Assembly: GCA_013368315.1 (NCBI GenBank)
Contig: JAACJM010000071.1
Location: 248,001-312,000, forward strand
Length of the DNA: 64,000 nucleotides
Source: Tetrapyrgos nigripes
Taxonomy: Eukaryota > Basidiomycota > Agaricomycetes > Agaricales > Campanellaceae
Reading direction: 5' to 3'
In this document: piece after piece, positions 32,632 to 43,814 of the stretch
Numbering within the stretch: position 1 is the first letter of the stretch
How the letters are laid out: every line of letters begins with the position of its first letter
The notes under the pieces: generated by a model
Seen by the model: the letters and a program-made list of their open reading frames with translations, nothing else
What the model was told of the DNA's origin: nothing
Databases searched by the model: none
Made by a program: the position numbers and the translations under genes

Positions 32632-32895
32632 CCTGGCCCCTGCCGGCCGTCTACCTTTTCCACCAGGCCTGCGAGGGGGTTTATGCCAAGTGCGCACGAT
32701 TCGAGGGAGCTTGTCGCTAACCATATGCATTAGGGACATGCGAGCGTAAACACATTCGGGGTCAGAATGGCAGTGGAAGTCTCCATAAAACAGCGCATCG
32801 AGGAATATAGGAAGGTTGATATTGTTCTCGACCATGCACTGTATGACATTCCGTACTGGCTTCAAGAGACTTATACCTTGTGTTAACTCTCGCAA
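32602..32895 (-). pseudogene. Fragment of a multicopy fungal protein, possibly DUF6589-type
   Basis: A 97-codon minus-strand frame carries NLPIFLDALFYGD and KLPRIVRTWHKPPRRPG. This resembles part of a repeat-associated Agaricomycete protein (pattern 'PTFLDALSWGD...LPxxLxRWHKPPR') that I associate with DUF6589. The assignment is from memory and tentative. No complete gene is present. Confidence 0.3.
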
Positions 32896-33682
32896 ATGAC
32901 AAGTATTCGTTCGTGCAACCGGATCAGCTGGAGGCTCTGAGATATCTCCGATACATCCGGTTCATCACCCGGAGAGGCATGAGCGTCATAATTGTAACCA
33001 AGGTCCTCGTCTTCATATACATTGAAAAAAATCAGACATGTTGGACGCTACTAAGAATATAGGAGATGGTAGCACGAAGGACAGCTGAGGCTGTGTAACA
33101 TGCATGACACCTGTGGCTGTGTCTCGCTCCGCCTCCTTCCATATATAGTAAAAGAACTTCTCAAATAATCTATCAGCCCTTCTCTTCATCTTACTTACTG
33201 GTGTATACAGCTTAGCCCGAAATGTCTCGGTAAAACATTGAAATGCTAAAAGTTGAACCATACAGCAAGAGGGGAGAGATCTGCCAGATTTCGACATAGT
33301 TCCCACGGGGAGGGGTCTAAGCGAGTGGTGGCCGAAAGGCCGAATTCAATGACCTGGGTCCAACTACTCAGACTGGGAAACGTCGACGACTTGAGTCCTT
33401 AACTGAGCTCGTACAGCGCTCATTTTTCGATCAGTCGCGAAAACGATAGGATAGCGAAATTCCGGTCAAATTAAACAGAGGCCTAGGTACGTCTTTCACT
33501 CGCGATTGATTGGCGTTACTGGCAGTATTTACGTTGGTATCATGATTTGGGTTCACGATAGGGCACCGAGAGTGAGAAAAGTGAAGGGTGCTTTGTTTGC
33601 TGCTGGCCTTCTTGTTGTCGTCGAGGCCACGAAGACAACGCGAAGACGCGACGACGTTGAAGCAAACGTCACAACGTGTCTA

Positions 33683-33806
33683 TCACACGCCGAAAGGACA
33701 AAAATATCCGCTCGACGGATACATGTAGATGAAGATGTTTCTGTACAAAAATGTGTTTCTGTACGCCTTTCTGCCGAGCGAATATTTTTGTATTTTCGGC
33801 GTGTCA
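33683..33806. repeat. Imperfect inverted repeat able to form a hairpin
   Basis: The left arm 33683-33716 (CACACGCCGAAAGG, then ACAAAAATATCCGCTCG) is matched in reverse complement by the right arm 33773-33806 (CGAGCGAATATTTTTG, then TTTTCGGCGTGTC), with a few mismatches. The 56-bp loop has a small internal duplication around TGTTTCTGTAC. It may be a solo miniature element or a palindrome; no flanking target duplication was established. Confidence 0.75.
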
Positions 33807-34311
33807 TCTGACTTCGGCATAGTGCAAGGCCATCAACTGCCGACGCTTGTCAGAATCGGATAGATCTCTCCCCTCTTGCCATACAGCCCGCTTCCTTGGT
33901 ATGTAGCTCCTTTGCCGTGTCGTCTATCACTGGATGTCGTCAGCTTAGAAGCACTTGCGCCGTGTTTAGGCCTGTGATTGTGGAGGTGCAGGACCAACGC
34001 AAACGACCGCTGCCGTAGCTTTGGGGCTGCGTGTATTCCGTACACTCAAGGAGTCAAACATTGGTCAAACATAAGACGAACGCTTCACCCAACCCTTCAA
34101 CAATCCTAACATCTCTGGACAGACTCTCGACCCAAATGTACACGGTACGATGGCATCAACTCCGTTTCCTTCGCATCCTATGTGCCTCAATTTGCCAAAT
34201 TGGCGATAGAGGCTAGTCTGGATTCACCGAAGATGATCTCAATGGAACTCAGCGTCTTGAGGAGCTCAGCCTTTCAATTCAGTCGTCACATCAGGTTTCT
34301 GGCATGGTTGC

Positions 34312-34565
34312 TGGTGCCGCTTGCACAAGCGAAAACAAGCGGTGACAAGCTTGCCAGCTCGCCAGCAACCAGCCACGTCAAATTTCCCCCAAGCTCAAAA
34401 GTTCGGCAAGCACAGCGCGTTGTACAATCGATAAATCCGCTTCCCCTCTTTTCAAAACATGTTTTTATATTATAAGGATACCTTTGAAACTACTAACTTG
34501 ACATAGTAAGTGCAGGGGACGCATTGAGAAATCTCATTTTTAGCGCAAAATCATCGCGACAAGCG
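34312..34565 (+). repeat. Dispersed repeat, copy A
   Basis: About 250 bp shared with 61731-62000 in the same orientation. Shared blocks: GCCGCTTG, the CAAGC/AAGCGG cluster, AGCTCGCCAGC, CCACGTC, CTCAAAAGTT or TTCAAAAGTT, CTCTTTTCAAAAC or CTCTTCAAAAC, TTTTTATAT, TAAGGA, CTTGACATAGT, GCAGGGGACGCA, GAGAAAT, GCAAAATC and TCGCGACAAG. It has no coding capacity. Type of element unknown. Confidence 0.8.
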
Positions 34566-35047
34566 CACATGACCCTATAGTTCCTTTAACCTCGCTTCCG
34601 GTACATCTATATCGATATCTATCTGTGGCCTGATGTAGCGATCGGGAGGAAGAGGTTACAACTTGGTTGAATGTGGCAGACGCGAACTGATCATCAGCTT
34701 GGGCGCGGATTTGATTGATACCTCATTCGTTCCAAACATCTCAGGCTCGGAGTCCTGACCGTCTCTCAGTCTCTGCTTGTAGCCTTGTAGGTATGTGGCA
34801 CATTCGTCAGTTCTGATTAATCCAAGTCTGATCCAAGGAGACAAATTGTTGGCGCTGTTAGCATATGTGTATATATATTCACTTCTCAACGAATGACCGT
34901 TACTCTTTCTTCTTCTGCTCCTTCTGCTCCTTCTCCTCTCTTGAGGCTCGACGCTCCTTAAACCTTGAAGCTTTCCTTGTATTGTACATCTGCTCAAGAC
35001 GTGACCTCAAAGCACCTAGTCTCAGGCCGACAGTGAGCTTCTATCTC

Positions 35048-36766
35048 ATGAATCAGCTTGTCTCGTATTTTTTCCTGTTGCTGGCCATCTGGAACACAGC
35101 ATCCTCAGGAGCCTTAGTTAATGTCACCGTGGAAGAAACCAGTCCAATGGTCGTGTATAGCAATGATAACAGTTTGTCCCCTTTGACTTTTTCTACTATC
35201 TTTAATGGGGACTGATAGTCACGCTGTACAGGCTGGTACAAGAACGACACCAATAATCCGCTATGTCATGATAACAGTCATGCTTATTCAGGTAATCCTT
35301 CAGCGACTGTCAATTTAACTTTCAAAGGTGCTAGATGGGAGAAACTCTGCGTGTATAACATGAGTCTGAATTTCATTCAACAGGTGTTGCTGTATACTTC
35401 TATGCTACTCAATGGACACGCAACAAGAGTTTGACTCTACAATTGGACGATGGAGAGCATACGACATTGGATCTCACTGACGACGAAAGATACGATCCAA
35501 TTGCTTCTATTCAGATGACCAAATCTAGTGCTATAGTTTGGAGTCAGACAGATCTGACTGAGAGCGAGCATACACTTGTCGTGTCCTCAGCTCGGAGCGT
35601 TGGGTTTAGTATGTTTAATAACTTCGATGCTGTTGTGTACACCCTTCTTCCATTACCTTCAATTGCTCAGACTGATGGACAGTACAGGTATATAGAGAAT
35701 CAGACAGACAGTACTTTGGATGACCCAGCTTCAATGATGAGGAATCAGACGGCAGACTCGCAATCGTTCAATCTGACCTACTTTGGAGACTCAGAATGTA
35801 AGTCTGAGTCTTTGATCTGGGAAGAATATATGCTAAATGGGACAAGAGGACAGCTTGGCCAGAGAACAGTAGTCAGACACTTAGTCGCAATCTCTTCCAA
35901 GCACCTTTGATTCGATATAGCCAGAACTCATCGGAAAAAGCTGTTTTCACGTTCAAAGGTAGACTCTCAGTCATTTACGCGCAATAAGTTTAAGGGTCTG
36001 ACTACGATTAATCATTACTTAGGCGTTGCGATCTATTACTTCTCTGCTCGCTGGCCATCTTCAACGGATGCCGTTGTCCAGCTCCAGGTGGATGAAGACG
36101 ATCCCGAATTGATTGACCTCACGGACCATGCTTCCGTAAAGCAACTTTCACCCGATTTGTCAAAGCCCACTGTGGAATCTTCTATTGTCTGGAGCAGGAC
36201 CAACCTGAGCAATGCAGAGCATACATTGACAATTGGATCAGGTGGAACCTTTGCAATTGTCGACACACTTATGTACGTCCACCCTACGGCGGCGTTCAGA
36301 GACAAGGCTGACTTGTGCACATTGACGCAGGTATACTTCCAGTGAAAATAATTCTTCCAACTCTTCCAATCCTTCCACAACAGGAACACCCAGTGGTCCG
36401 GAGCCCCCGGATTCTACTGGGCCTCAACACGGTAGTCACTTCGGACTCATTGGAGTGGTTGTTGGAGGTGTCTTGGGTATCTTCGCTCTTGCGGCCACCA
36501 TTTGGTTTTTACGCAAAAGGAAACAAGACAAGAGCAAGCAGTTAAAAGGCGCCAGTGGCAGTATGGGAATCAGTCCCTTCATGTCAAGGGGCTACAATGT
36601 GACCACAGAATCTAGTTCTCGGCCGTACACTGATCTTGGTTTGTTTATGCCATCACAAACACCTCATGCTCGAGGTTTGAGGAGGAAAGGGGGCCTTGGG
36701 AGCTTCGGGGTAGTGCGTAATGTTATATCTAGGGATGGGACGTTACCACCGCCTTATGAAGCTTGA
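35048..36766 (+). CDS. Single-pass membrane glycoprotein with duplicated jelly-roll ectodomain
   Basis: Six exons, 35048-35171, 35232-35327, 35384-35797, 35854-35958, 36023-36272 and 36331-36766, give 1425 nt (474 residues). A signal peptide (MNQLVSYFFLLLAIWNTASSG) is followed by two related ectodomain units: TVNLTFKGVAVYFYATQW... VWSQTDLTESEHTLVV and KAVFTFKGVAIYYFSARW... VWSRTNLSNAEHTLTI. Each FTFKG is split by an intron at the same phase. A Ser/Thr/Asn-rich stalk, one membrane helix at about 367-390 (GVVVGGVLGIFALAATIWFL) and a basic, Ser-rich cytosolic tail ending PPPYEA follow. This layout is common among mushroom surface proteins with galactose-binding-like folds; the ligand is unknown. 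Several NxT/S sites are visible. Confidence 0.8.
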
Positions 36767-37242
36767 TGTGTGTAGATTTGTCTCGTTAAAGTCATTCTTT
36801 AGATGAACTGGACTACATACTCTGAAACAGTAGATATAGACACGCACGAAATGCGTGAACTGCGGCATGTACAGGGGGGAAAACACAGCGTGATCTAAAA
36901 GCGCATTATGATGATTTGCACTTTCAGATGCTTTCATTAAGTGATGCAGATACTTGTGGCAGTTATCCTCAAGCTCACATCAGTGTCTACACGTCTACTG
37001 CAAATACCGTGTTGCAAAGGTGAAACATAAATTACAGCGTGTTTGTGATTCTACAGAGTTATCAACAAGGACCGGTACAACAATAATCGGAAAAGAAAAA
37101 CAAAACCAAAAAATGCTTCGAGATCGAGTCCGTCAAAAGGTCACCTTACATCAAGCGGGTCTTTTCAGAAGGAACTTGAGCTGTAGGGACATAGATGACC
37201 TGTTGAAGAAAGCATCAGTACTGCGTAAAAAGAGCCAAACTC
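36767..37242. other. Short convergent intergenic stretch
   Basis: About 475 bp between the stop codons of the membrane glycoprotein (plus) and the histidine-phosphatase-like gene (minus). A 103-codon plus frame at 36954-37265 has no motif. The stretch most likely holds the two terminator regions. Confidence 0.5.
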
Positions 37243-39297
37243 TCAATTCGCATCAATGCCACTAGGCAAACTCGCATATTCTCCTGCTGCTCTTTCATTA
37301 CTCATTTCCCATCCATACCATCGAGAATGAAGGCATTGGCCATAATCGGCAGCAGAGCCATACCCAGTACCATCCACGATCAGAGTCTCTTCCTTGGCTC
37401 GGGGTGCATGCGATTTCACAGACGAGGTGGTATCAAAACTCACCTCTTCTCCCTGCAATCTCACACGGCGACGAGAATCCTTAACCCTCTGGTGCGTCAT
37501 CTTGGCAAACTTGACGAGGAGCATGAAAGCAGCGAGTACGACGACAGCAACAGCGACGCTGAGGATAGACTGGTTCCTAGCAGCATCGGTGACGTCTTCA
37601 ATGAACTCGGAAGGAAGCAGGCTGCCCCTGGAGCGACCACATTCTTGAGCCCATTGCTTGTTGCTGCTGATAACACCACCCTGGATGAAAGTATGGCAGC
37701 GTAAGCAAGATGTCGTGTAAAAGTATGCGAGACAGTTTATTTACCTTGGCCTTGTAGATGAACTCCGTAAGAGGGATATCAGAGTGCGTTCCATACACGT
37801 AGACCGTCTTGAACGATGACCCAGTACCATTCTTGAAGCGGAATCGAAGGAAGTCGCGGAGATCAGGGGGAGAACCTCGACGAAGTTCGATGACGAGAGC
37901 AGAAGAAAAGTCGGCTACAGTTGCAGGTTGTCAATGGGACCATAAAGCAACGAGAGTAATGAGATACTTACGAATAGCCTTAAGCTCGGGTTGATCCTTT
38001 ACCATGTCGATTTCATGGAAGAGGGAGATGAAAGGTTGGTATCCAGTTTGGACGAGCATGAACTGGAGAGGGTCATCATTGAAAGCGACACGTTCCAGAG
38101 CCTTGAGAACGTTATGGAGCATGGTACGGCCAGCAACTAAAGTGACAGAAAACAAGTAAGCATCATGTTGACGTGCAAAAAAAAAAAAAAACAAGAACTG
38201 ACTGTTTCCGATACCACCGGTCTCCTTATCGGAGAACACACCGTTCTCATGGAAGTCAGCCAAACCACGAGCTTGCTCAATCATAGTCGGAGGAAGACGG
38301 TAAGCGTAAGTCTTGTTGTGAACGAGTTGGGTGCTCATGTAATCATAGATCTGAAAATGACTGAGTGAGACATGATGGAACGAAGGAATGTGAGATACAA
38401 CTTACATTGTGCTATGGACGACGTGAAAAGTAATGAGAATCAGGAGTACAAAGCATAAATCTGAGCTCTCACCGCATTCTCCAACGTAGCAGGTACACCG
38501 AACAGGAAGTCCCGGGCTTTCTTGAAAAACTCATCAGCTTCCTTCTCCTTCTTCTTGAATGCTTCGGAAGAGTAGAACTCAGAAATATGTTTTTGGAAAT
38601 TCTGTGTTTCACGATAGAGCCACGATAAGCATGCAAAGATTAGCGAAGAGTCACTGCAGCACTCACAGGGCAACCCGTCCAACTTTCCAAAGACCTATCA
38701 TTCACAGGTTCCACAGTTTCGACAGGGACGTATTGATACCCGTTCAATGGTGCGACGACAGTCGTCTCATTAGCGAGCACAATTTTGTTCTTCTCGTTGG
38801 GAGGGAAAAGACCTTGAAGAAGAGCAATCGCAGAGTCGAAGATCACGGTGCCTTCACCACCGGCCTTAACTCTGACTTTGATCTCCTTGTTGTCGACGAT
38901 GTCTGAGCGCATGCCTTCGATGTATGACGAAGAGGATGGGTTGAGGTAGGTGTTGCGAAGGAGGGACCCGAGCTGGAAGGATTCAGCCTAGAAGAAAACA
39001 CGGTCAATGAAGCTGAAAGAAAAGGCGAAGACAAAAAATTACCTCTCCCAAGGCAGTTGTCTCAGTGAAAGATCCCTCATAGGTCTTGGGATCTTGCCAG
39101 TACTGGTCACGATCACCATTCCGAGCAATGACAATCACACCAAGAACTTGAGTGTCGGCGAGAGGCTCGACGCTAGTAGGTGCAGCATACGCGAACATCA
39201 TAGGGATTACGCAGATGGAGAGGAAGAGGGAAATGCAGAGGAAGAGGGTGAAGTTGGGGCGTACACCGACACGGGTTGTCTTCATGTTCGAGTGCAT
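37243..39297 (-). CDS. Histidine-phosphatase-superfamily (acid phosphatase-like) membrane protein with altered catalytic motif
   Basis: Eight exons on the minus strand: 39043-39297, 38667-38987, 38473-38601, 38406-38411, 38203-38350, 37972-38136, 37745-37914 and 37243-37680, total 1632 nt (543 residues). A hydrophobic signal/anchor (about 16-37) precedes VLGVIVIARNGDR at 51-63, the place of the RHG motif of histidine acid phosphatases; the catalytic His is Asn60 here. The distal motif reads YGTHSDIPLTEF rather than a plain HD. FDSAIALLQGLFPP, RSLESWTGCP and YAYRLPPTMIEQARGLADFHENG fit the fungal family. A membrane helix lies at 436-455, with a basic cytosolic tail. Exon 4 is only 6 nt. A secreted-side or vacuolar pseudoenzyme is my inference; related mushroom proteins may share the change. 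Confidence 0.8.
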
Positions 39298-41455
39298 TTA
39301 TATGTGAGCAGGCAGGCGAGTTACAAAACACGATGGTTCACCAGGATGCTCTTGCTTCGGAGCTTATATATGCGACGTAAAAGCAATATCCTTTTTTCCC
39401 TGCGTTATGCGCGACCGTGAGGACTGCAGCTCTGTGACAGAGAGCAGGCAGCGTCATGCGGTGGTTGCAGACTCCAAATTACCGCTCATAGTAGACGCAA
39501 ATCTAAGTTATGGCCTTTGGAGTCAGAAGTTAGTTACTTTGAGCTATGAGTCTGAAGGCACGAAAACTGACAGGACATGGCATGGCTGGAGCGTGATGAT
39601 GGCAGAAGCAATGCGCTTAAATGAAACAATCGACTTTGTGATCCTGCATACATAATGAATGCTGAACTCTTTGGCTGGAATTGTGAAACTGTGAAACAGG
39701 TGAAGGAAAGAATTATTATCCTTCCACGTTTCGACGGTCCTACAAGAAGTTACGCGAAATCATTAGCTTGCTTGGCAATGAAATGAGTAGTATTTAACTC
39801 ACTTGCTTACCTGGAGAAAAGAACTGAACAAAACGAATCCGGATCCTGCTATCCTATGTGCAGTAGGAATAAGTATCGGTACCGCTGGGGCCAATCCCTA
39901 CCCCGCAACACAGCATAGTTCGCAACAGGATATTGACAGGTTGAATACATCATTGACGCCAAAATTGAGGCGACAAAAGAAATGAGGGCTTGGCATTCAA
40001 TGTGCAAAACGGGGCTGCAGCACGTTGAACACGAGTTTCGAAGTCGAAGTTGATCACGGAAGTCGGTGCATGTAGTAAAATGAACAAATGACTGCTCAAT
40101 ATGAATCCCGGTCAAGGAGTACGTGAGAGGAGATCCGAGACAGTGAAAGGATTTGCAAACAGTCTTCGAGTAAAACAAAACAACTGGATAGAGGACGGAG
40201 AACCAGATATGCAATGACGAATGATATTCCTGAGGAGCCAGGTTAGTGTCTGCGGAAGTACAGAGCATTGTGTCTGGCGAAGGCTTCATCTCGTAATAAG
40301 CAAATAAAAAAGCGCAATGCAATTCACGTTGATAAGATAGGGCCGATATTAAACGTTGAACCAGGTCCAGACAGAGCATAAGTTCTTGATCTATTAGTAT
40401 ACCGAATGGGATTGAAGGGCTTTGGACCATACATCAGGAAAAACATACACCTAACAGGCTACCGTAGGCAGTCCATTTCGCAAGATCTCTGCACGATGAT
40501 CAGTCACCAGACAGCGTTGTGCCTTCCACCCTCCAGGTCCCTAACGCCGTCATTTTGCCATCACTTGCACGTCAAGGATGACACCGAGACACTCGGCCAA
40601 GTAATGTCCCAGAATTCTTCGTCCATACCTGCGTGAGCCTCCAACGCCCATTACTTCCAATTCAATAAAAGTCTCTGATTACCGTCAAAGTGTCCGGATG
40701 CGGTGGGTCTGATTCGGATGCGCTGGCAAGGATCAAAATGGTGGTCTAAAGACCAATGTGGGCTGATTGTGTTTCGTATCATGGAAGTTGAAAGCTCGGA
40801 TCTTCTGACTGCGGCGACTTCAAGTAATGTACTTGCATAGAGCGAAAAGGTGGACGAAGATTAATTGCGGGAACAGTCAGTGAAGAAGAACCAGAAGACG
40901 AACGACTGTGGCTGTGTAGTACCTGACGTGCACTGAAGAAAGCGTCGGCCTACATCTAATCTAATCCTACATAGTGCATCCATACGAGCGCTGAGGCACT
41001 CTGTGTCCATGCGACTACAGCAATGTTTAAGTGGGCTACAACCTACACAGTATCCATCCACCTCTATCTGCGAATCCAAACTCCTATCTGACTTCACACA
41101 AGTAACACCTCGGATGTGCTCTTACTTTCATTGTTCCAAACACGGAGAATGCCTCTCCCGATCAAGATAGCATTGTCAAAGTCACCAGGTCAGCAAAGCG
41201 TTGAATTAACCCTAGCACTATGTCGAAATTATACATTTATACTAATAGCTGGGCGCATGAGAGGAATGTTTTGACTAAAGAAGACGAACCACTAGACTAT
41301 TCGTGGGACACCGAGACATTCCAATACAGATATGTGCCAACTTTACTTCGACCATCGAACCCTGCATCTCTCCCTCAACATCTTCAACTGAATGAAGCCC
41401 GCATGAACGTCGTCTCCGCAAGGCGACAGACTCCGGATCGCGGCAATCGAGCAAA
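39298..41455. other. Region without a supported gene
   Basis: About 2.2 kb. A minus frame of 193 codons (39849-40430) is open but has no recognisable domain, splice context or conserved composition, so I do not call it. Frames around 40861-41582 are short and lie next to the F-box ruin; they may be its decayed tail. Confidence 0.45.
39363..39371 (-). promoter_or_regulatory. Candidate TATA box of the histidine-phosphatase-like gene
   Basis: A TATATAAG-type element on the minus strand lies about 65-75 bp upstream of the start codon at 39297. Spacing fits a core promoter; no transcript data. Confidence 0.35.
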
Positions 41456-42790
41456 CTATGCCGAAACACGAAGAACACCTCTTCCATTCAGAACAGGCAT
41501 TTTGGCAGTGATCAGGCTAACCAGCTGTTCGTCGTCAGCCAGAACCAAATCAAGACGCGATAAACTGGGAAACCTGGTCTGATCAAGAGAGCCGGTCGTC
41601 CAGCCTCTTCCATTCGGGAATGTTTCCAAAGTGAATGATGTCTTCGGGGTCGACGGGACACCGATAGAATGGCATTTTGAGCTCGACGACCTGAAGCATC
41701 GGGACATCTTCAATCGTCTTTATGAGTCGCCAAATGAAAGTCCAATATGGGTGATGAGCTTCCAGTGTGTTATCGTCATGTTCCCAGACCATCATCGCAG
41801 TCAATGGCCCATCAAAATAAGAAGGACAGACGCTCCAACTGGCGCATAGACAACATTAAGTTATGCTAAGACATGCGATGGTACAAGGGTGATACTACAG
41901 CCAAACCCATAGACCCATAGTGATCGCTATCGAGAAGGCAGAATGAAAGGGCTCGAAAGCTGCCACGGAATGTCTGAAAGAAAGGGTCCATGACGGCCGG
42001 GGATCTAATGCAATTCAGAGAACAGTTTATGTGTAGGAAGATGGAGAGAGTGCTGAACTGGATACCGGTGGAGGGGCCCGCTGCTAAGAATGACAAAAAT
42101 GAGGATTGGGATGGAGCTTGCGATCGAACAACTTGAGCTCTAGCCGTCCGAGATTAGAGAGCCTTGGACTGACAACAGTCTCATCTGCGTCTCCTCGGAT
42201 CTGCCCTTCCCAGAAATTCATCGACTGAATATTGAGCTCGACGACATTCGGCAGTGCACGTAAGAGCTCTTTCCAGTGCCCAGGGATGGAATCAAGCCTC
42301 AAGCTCTGGACAGGATGTCCTGACCGTGTGACCAACTCCCTCTGAAACTTGCTCAGACTGCAGCCTACATGCAGGGAGCGAACGGCTGTCAACTTCTGCC
42401 CCAATTCCCTAAACTGCCTACTGTGTCGAAAATCCCAATGAGGCTCATCGTCTTGTTCTTCCCCGGGTGCTGCAAGAGAGATGGAGACAATGGAACGGGC
42501 GATATGAGCCTGCTCCCCCCCTCCTGCAAGCAATGGTTCCACATGTTACACCGATCAAAGAATGACGAGCTGCGCATGGTAAGAATGGTGCGTCGGAATA
42601 GATGTTTCTGTGCATCTACGCGCATCTGGCTGCAGACCAGTGAGCAGGCCTTCATAGTCGATGGCGAACCCGATGCAAAGCCCATGATGATCAGGCAAAG
42701 CTCTATGGGTAAAGCTCCCGGGCGTTCGTTCTGTACTCCTTCTGAGCAATGGAAGACGACTCAGAGGTGACTGTGTTTGACTGTGTCTGG
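41456..42790 (-). pseudogene. F-box/LRR-type gene broken by several single-base indels
   Basis: Minus-strand pieces follow one another in different frames: LPIELCLIIMGFASGSPST and SLVCSQMRVDAQKHLFRRTI (F-box, 42730-42540), then EQAHIARSIVSISLAAP to LKLFDRKLHPNPHF (about 42510-42090), then FLAAGPSTGIQFSTLSIF (42090-41870), WTFIWRLIKTIEDVPML (41800-41585) and FPSLSRLDLVLADDEQ (41590-41456). The first junction is a G7 run near 42517, where one extra base would restore the frame; the second is a T5 run near 42100, likewise one base short. At least two further shifts follow. It resembles single-exon F-box proteins of mushrooms. Several lesions favour a true pseudogene over sequencing error. Confidence 0.7.
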
Positions 42791-43151
42791 GTCCATATTG
42801 AAGAAAGGATGCGGTGGAAGAGTGCCGGAGGAGTGAAGCAGCAGCAAAAGGAGCTTTTATCTGAGGGTCTATGAAGCAGAACAGGAGTGTCTTGTAGCTC
42901 TACCTCCTAGTAGATCCAATATGCAGTGCCAAGCTTCAAGGCCTGTCCTAACCCGAACGACAGTGCATATCCAGCAGGCTACAAGAACGTACGGTAAACC
43001 AGGAGGGTGGGTCTTATATCAACACGGGAATTCAGGAAAGATTACAGGCAATCGCACCTAGGACAGCCAGTAGCCAGCAGCGATGGAGGACTCTCCAGCC
43101 GTTCAAATGTCAAAGCTTGAAGCATCGGGAGCAGGAGCAGTCGACGGGTCA

Positions 43152-43300
43152 GCAAGGGGTGCACTGAGCCTGAGGCGACGCGTCCAACAAACACGATGTG
43201 GCTGTGCAGAATGACGACATTCACGACCATACTGCTACAGCGACTAACACTCTGCCGCTTCAACCTAAACTCGAGCGCTTGAGCTTCAGACGCCTGAGTC
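43152..43300 (+). repeat. LRR-like segment, copy 1 of 2
   Basis: Shares GACGCGTCCAACAAA, GATGTGGCTGTGCAGAATGA, ATTCACGACCAT and AAACTCGAGCGCTTGAGCT with 48433-48590. On the plus strand the end reads LPLQPKLERLSFRRLSLPN, which looks like part of a leucine-rich protein. No intact gene surrounds it. Confidence 0.7.
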
Positions 43301-43581
43301 TACCAAACCTTGGCCAGTTACTGGGCTCATCAACGTCTCTGGGAAGAGGGACCCATCGGAGGTTAGACCAATGTGCCATTTGATAGAAAGAGGCTCTCAT
43401 CTTTTGGCTACCTGGGAGCCCCGTAGAGCAACTGATGAATCCTTCTTTTTAATACTATCCTTCTAGGACATGGTCGGTGAGTAGAACAGTCCTTCCGCAT
43501 AGTAACTGTGACGAAGGCATTTGATAATCGTTTGGACTATTTAGACGTGACCATTCCTCAATGCCCTCAAACCCAATTTAG

Positions 43582-43814
43582 AACCGAAACGCTCTACAGT
43601 GTTCTGCAGAGTATGTGGAAGAAGCAAACAGGTTCGACTCATCAAGGCGGTAGGTCGAAAAAAAGAAGAATGTGGCTGTGAGGTACTCTCCCCTAGGCAG
43701 ACTGTCGATATACATGTTCCAAGCTGTGAGGTAAGAAAAGTTTAAATACTCTACCACCTACATGATATTTTCCTGCAGGGTGGTGATGAGAGGCCGGCAA
43801 AGCGCAAGAAATAG
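43582..43814 (+). CDS. Possible 3' exons of a small Cys-motif protein
   Basis: Two exons can be read: about 43582-43730 and 43779-43814, with a 48-bp intron (GTAAGA ... CTGCAG). The product contains STVFCRVCGRSKQVRLI, KKEECGCEV, TVDIHVPSCE and ends GGDERPAKRKK. The CxxC, CxC and lone Cys could bind a metal, and the basic end looks like a nuclear localisation signal. The 5' end is unknown: an in-frame TGA lies just upstream, so an unidentified first exon would be needed. A deleted copy of the same element lies near 50965-51015, suggesting a repeated element. I do not recognise a family. Confidence 0.3.

Larger units (their letters stand above)
31848..35047. other. Relic- and repeat-rich region
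   Basis: About 3.2 kb holding the second copy of the 27938 repeat (about 32260-32360), a helicase fragment, a fragment of another protein, a hairpin (33683-33806) and a dispersed repeat (34312-34565), each listed separately. No intact gene was found. Confidence 0.55.

Noticed and set aside
33506..33811. 101-codon frame with a mirrored minus frame
   Set aside because: Both frames exist because the inverted repeat at 33683-33806 is free of stops; no protein features.
39849..40430. 193-codon minus-strand open frame
   Set aside because: No recognisable domain, no supporting splice context, and Cys/Ser-rich composition as expected from antisense chance frames in this region.
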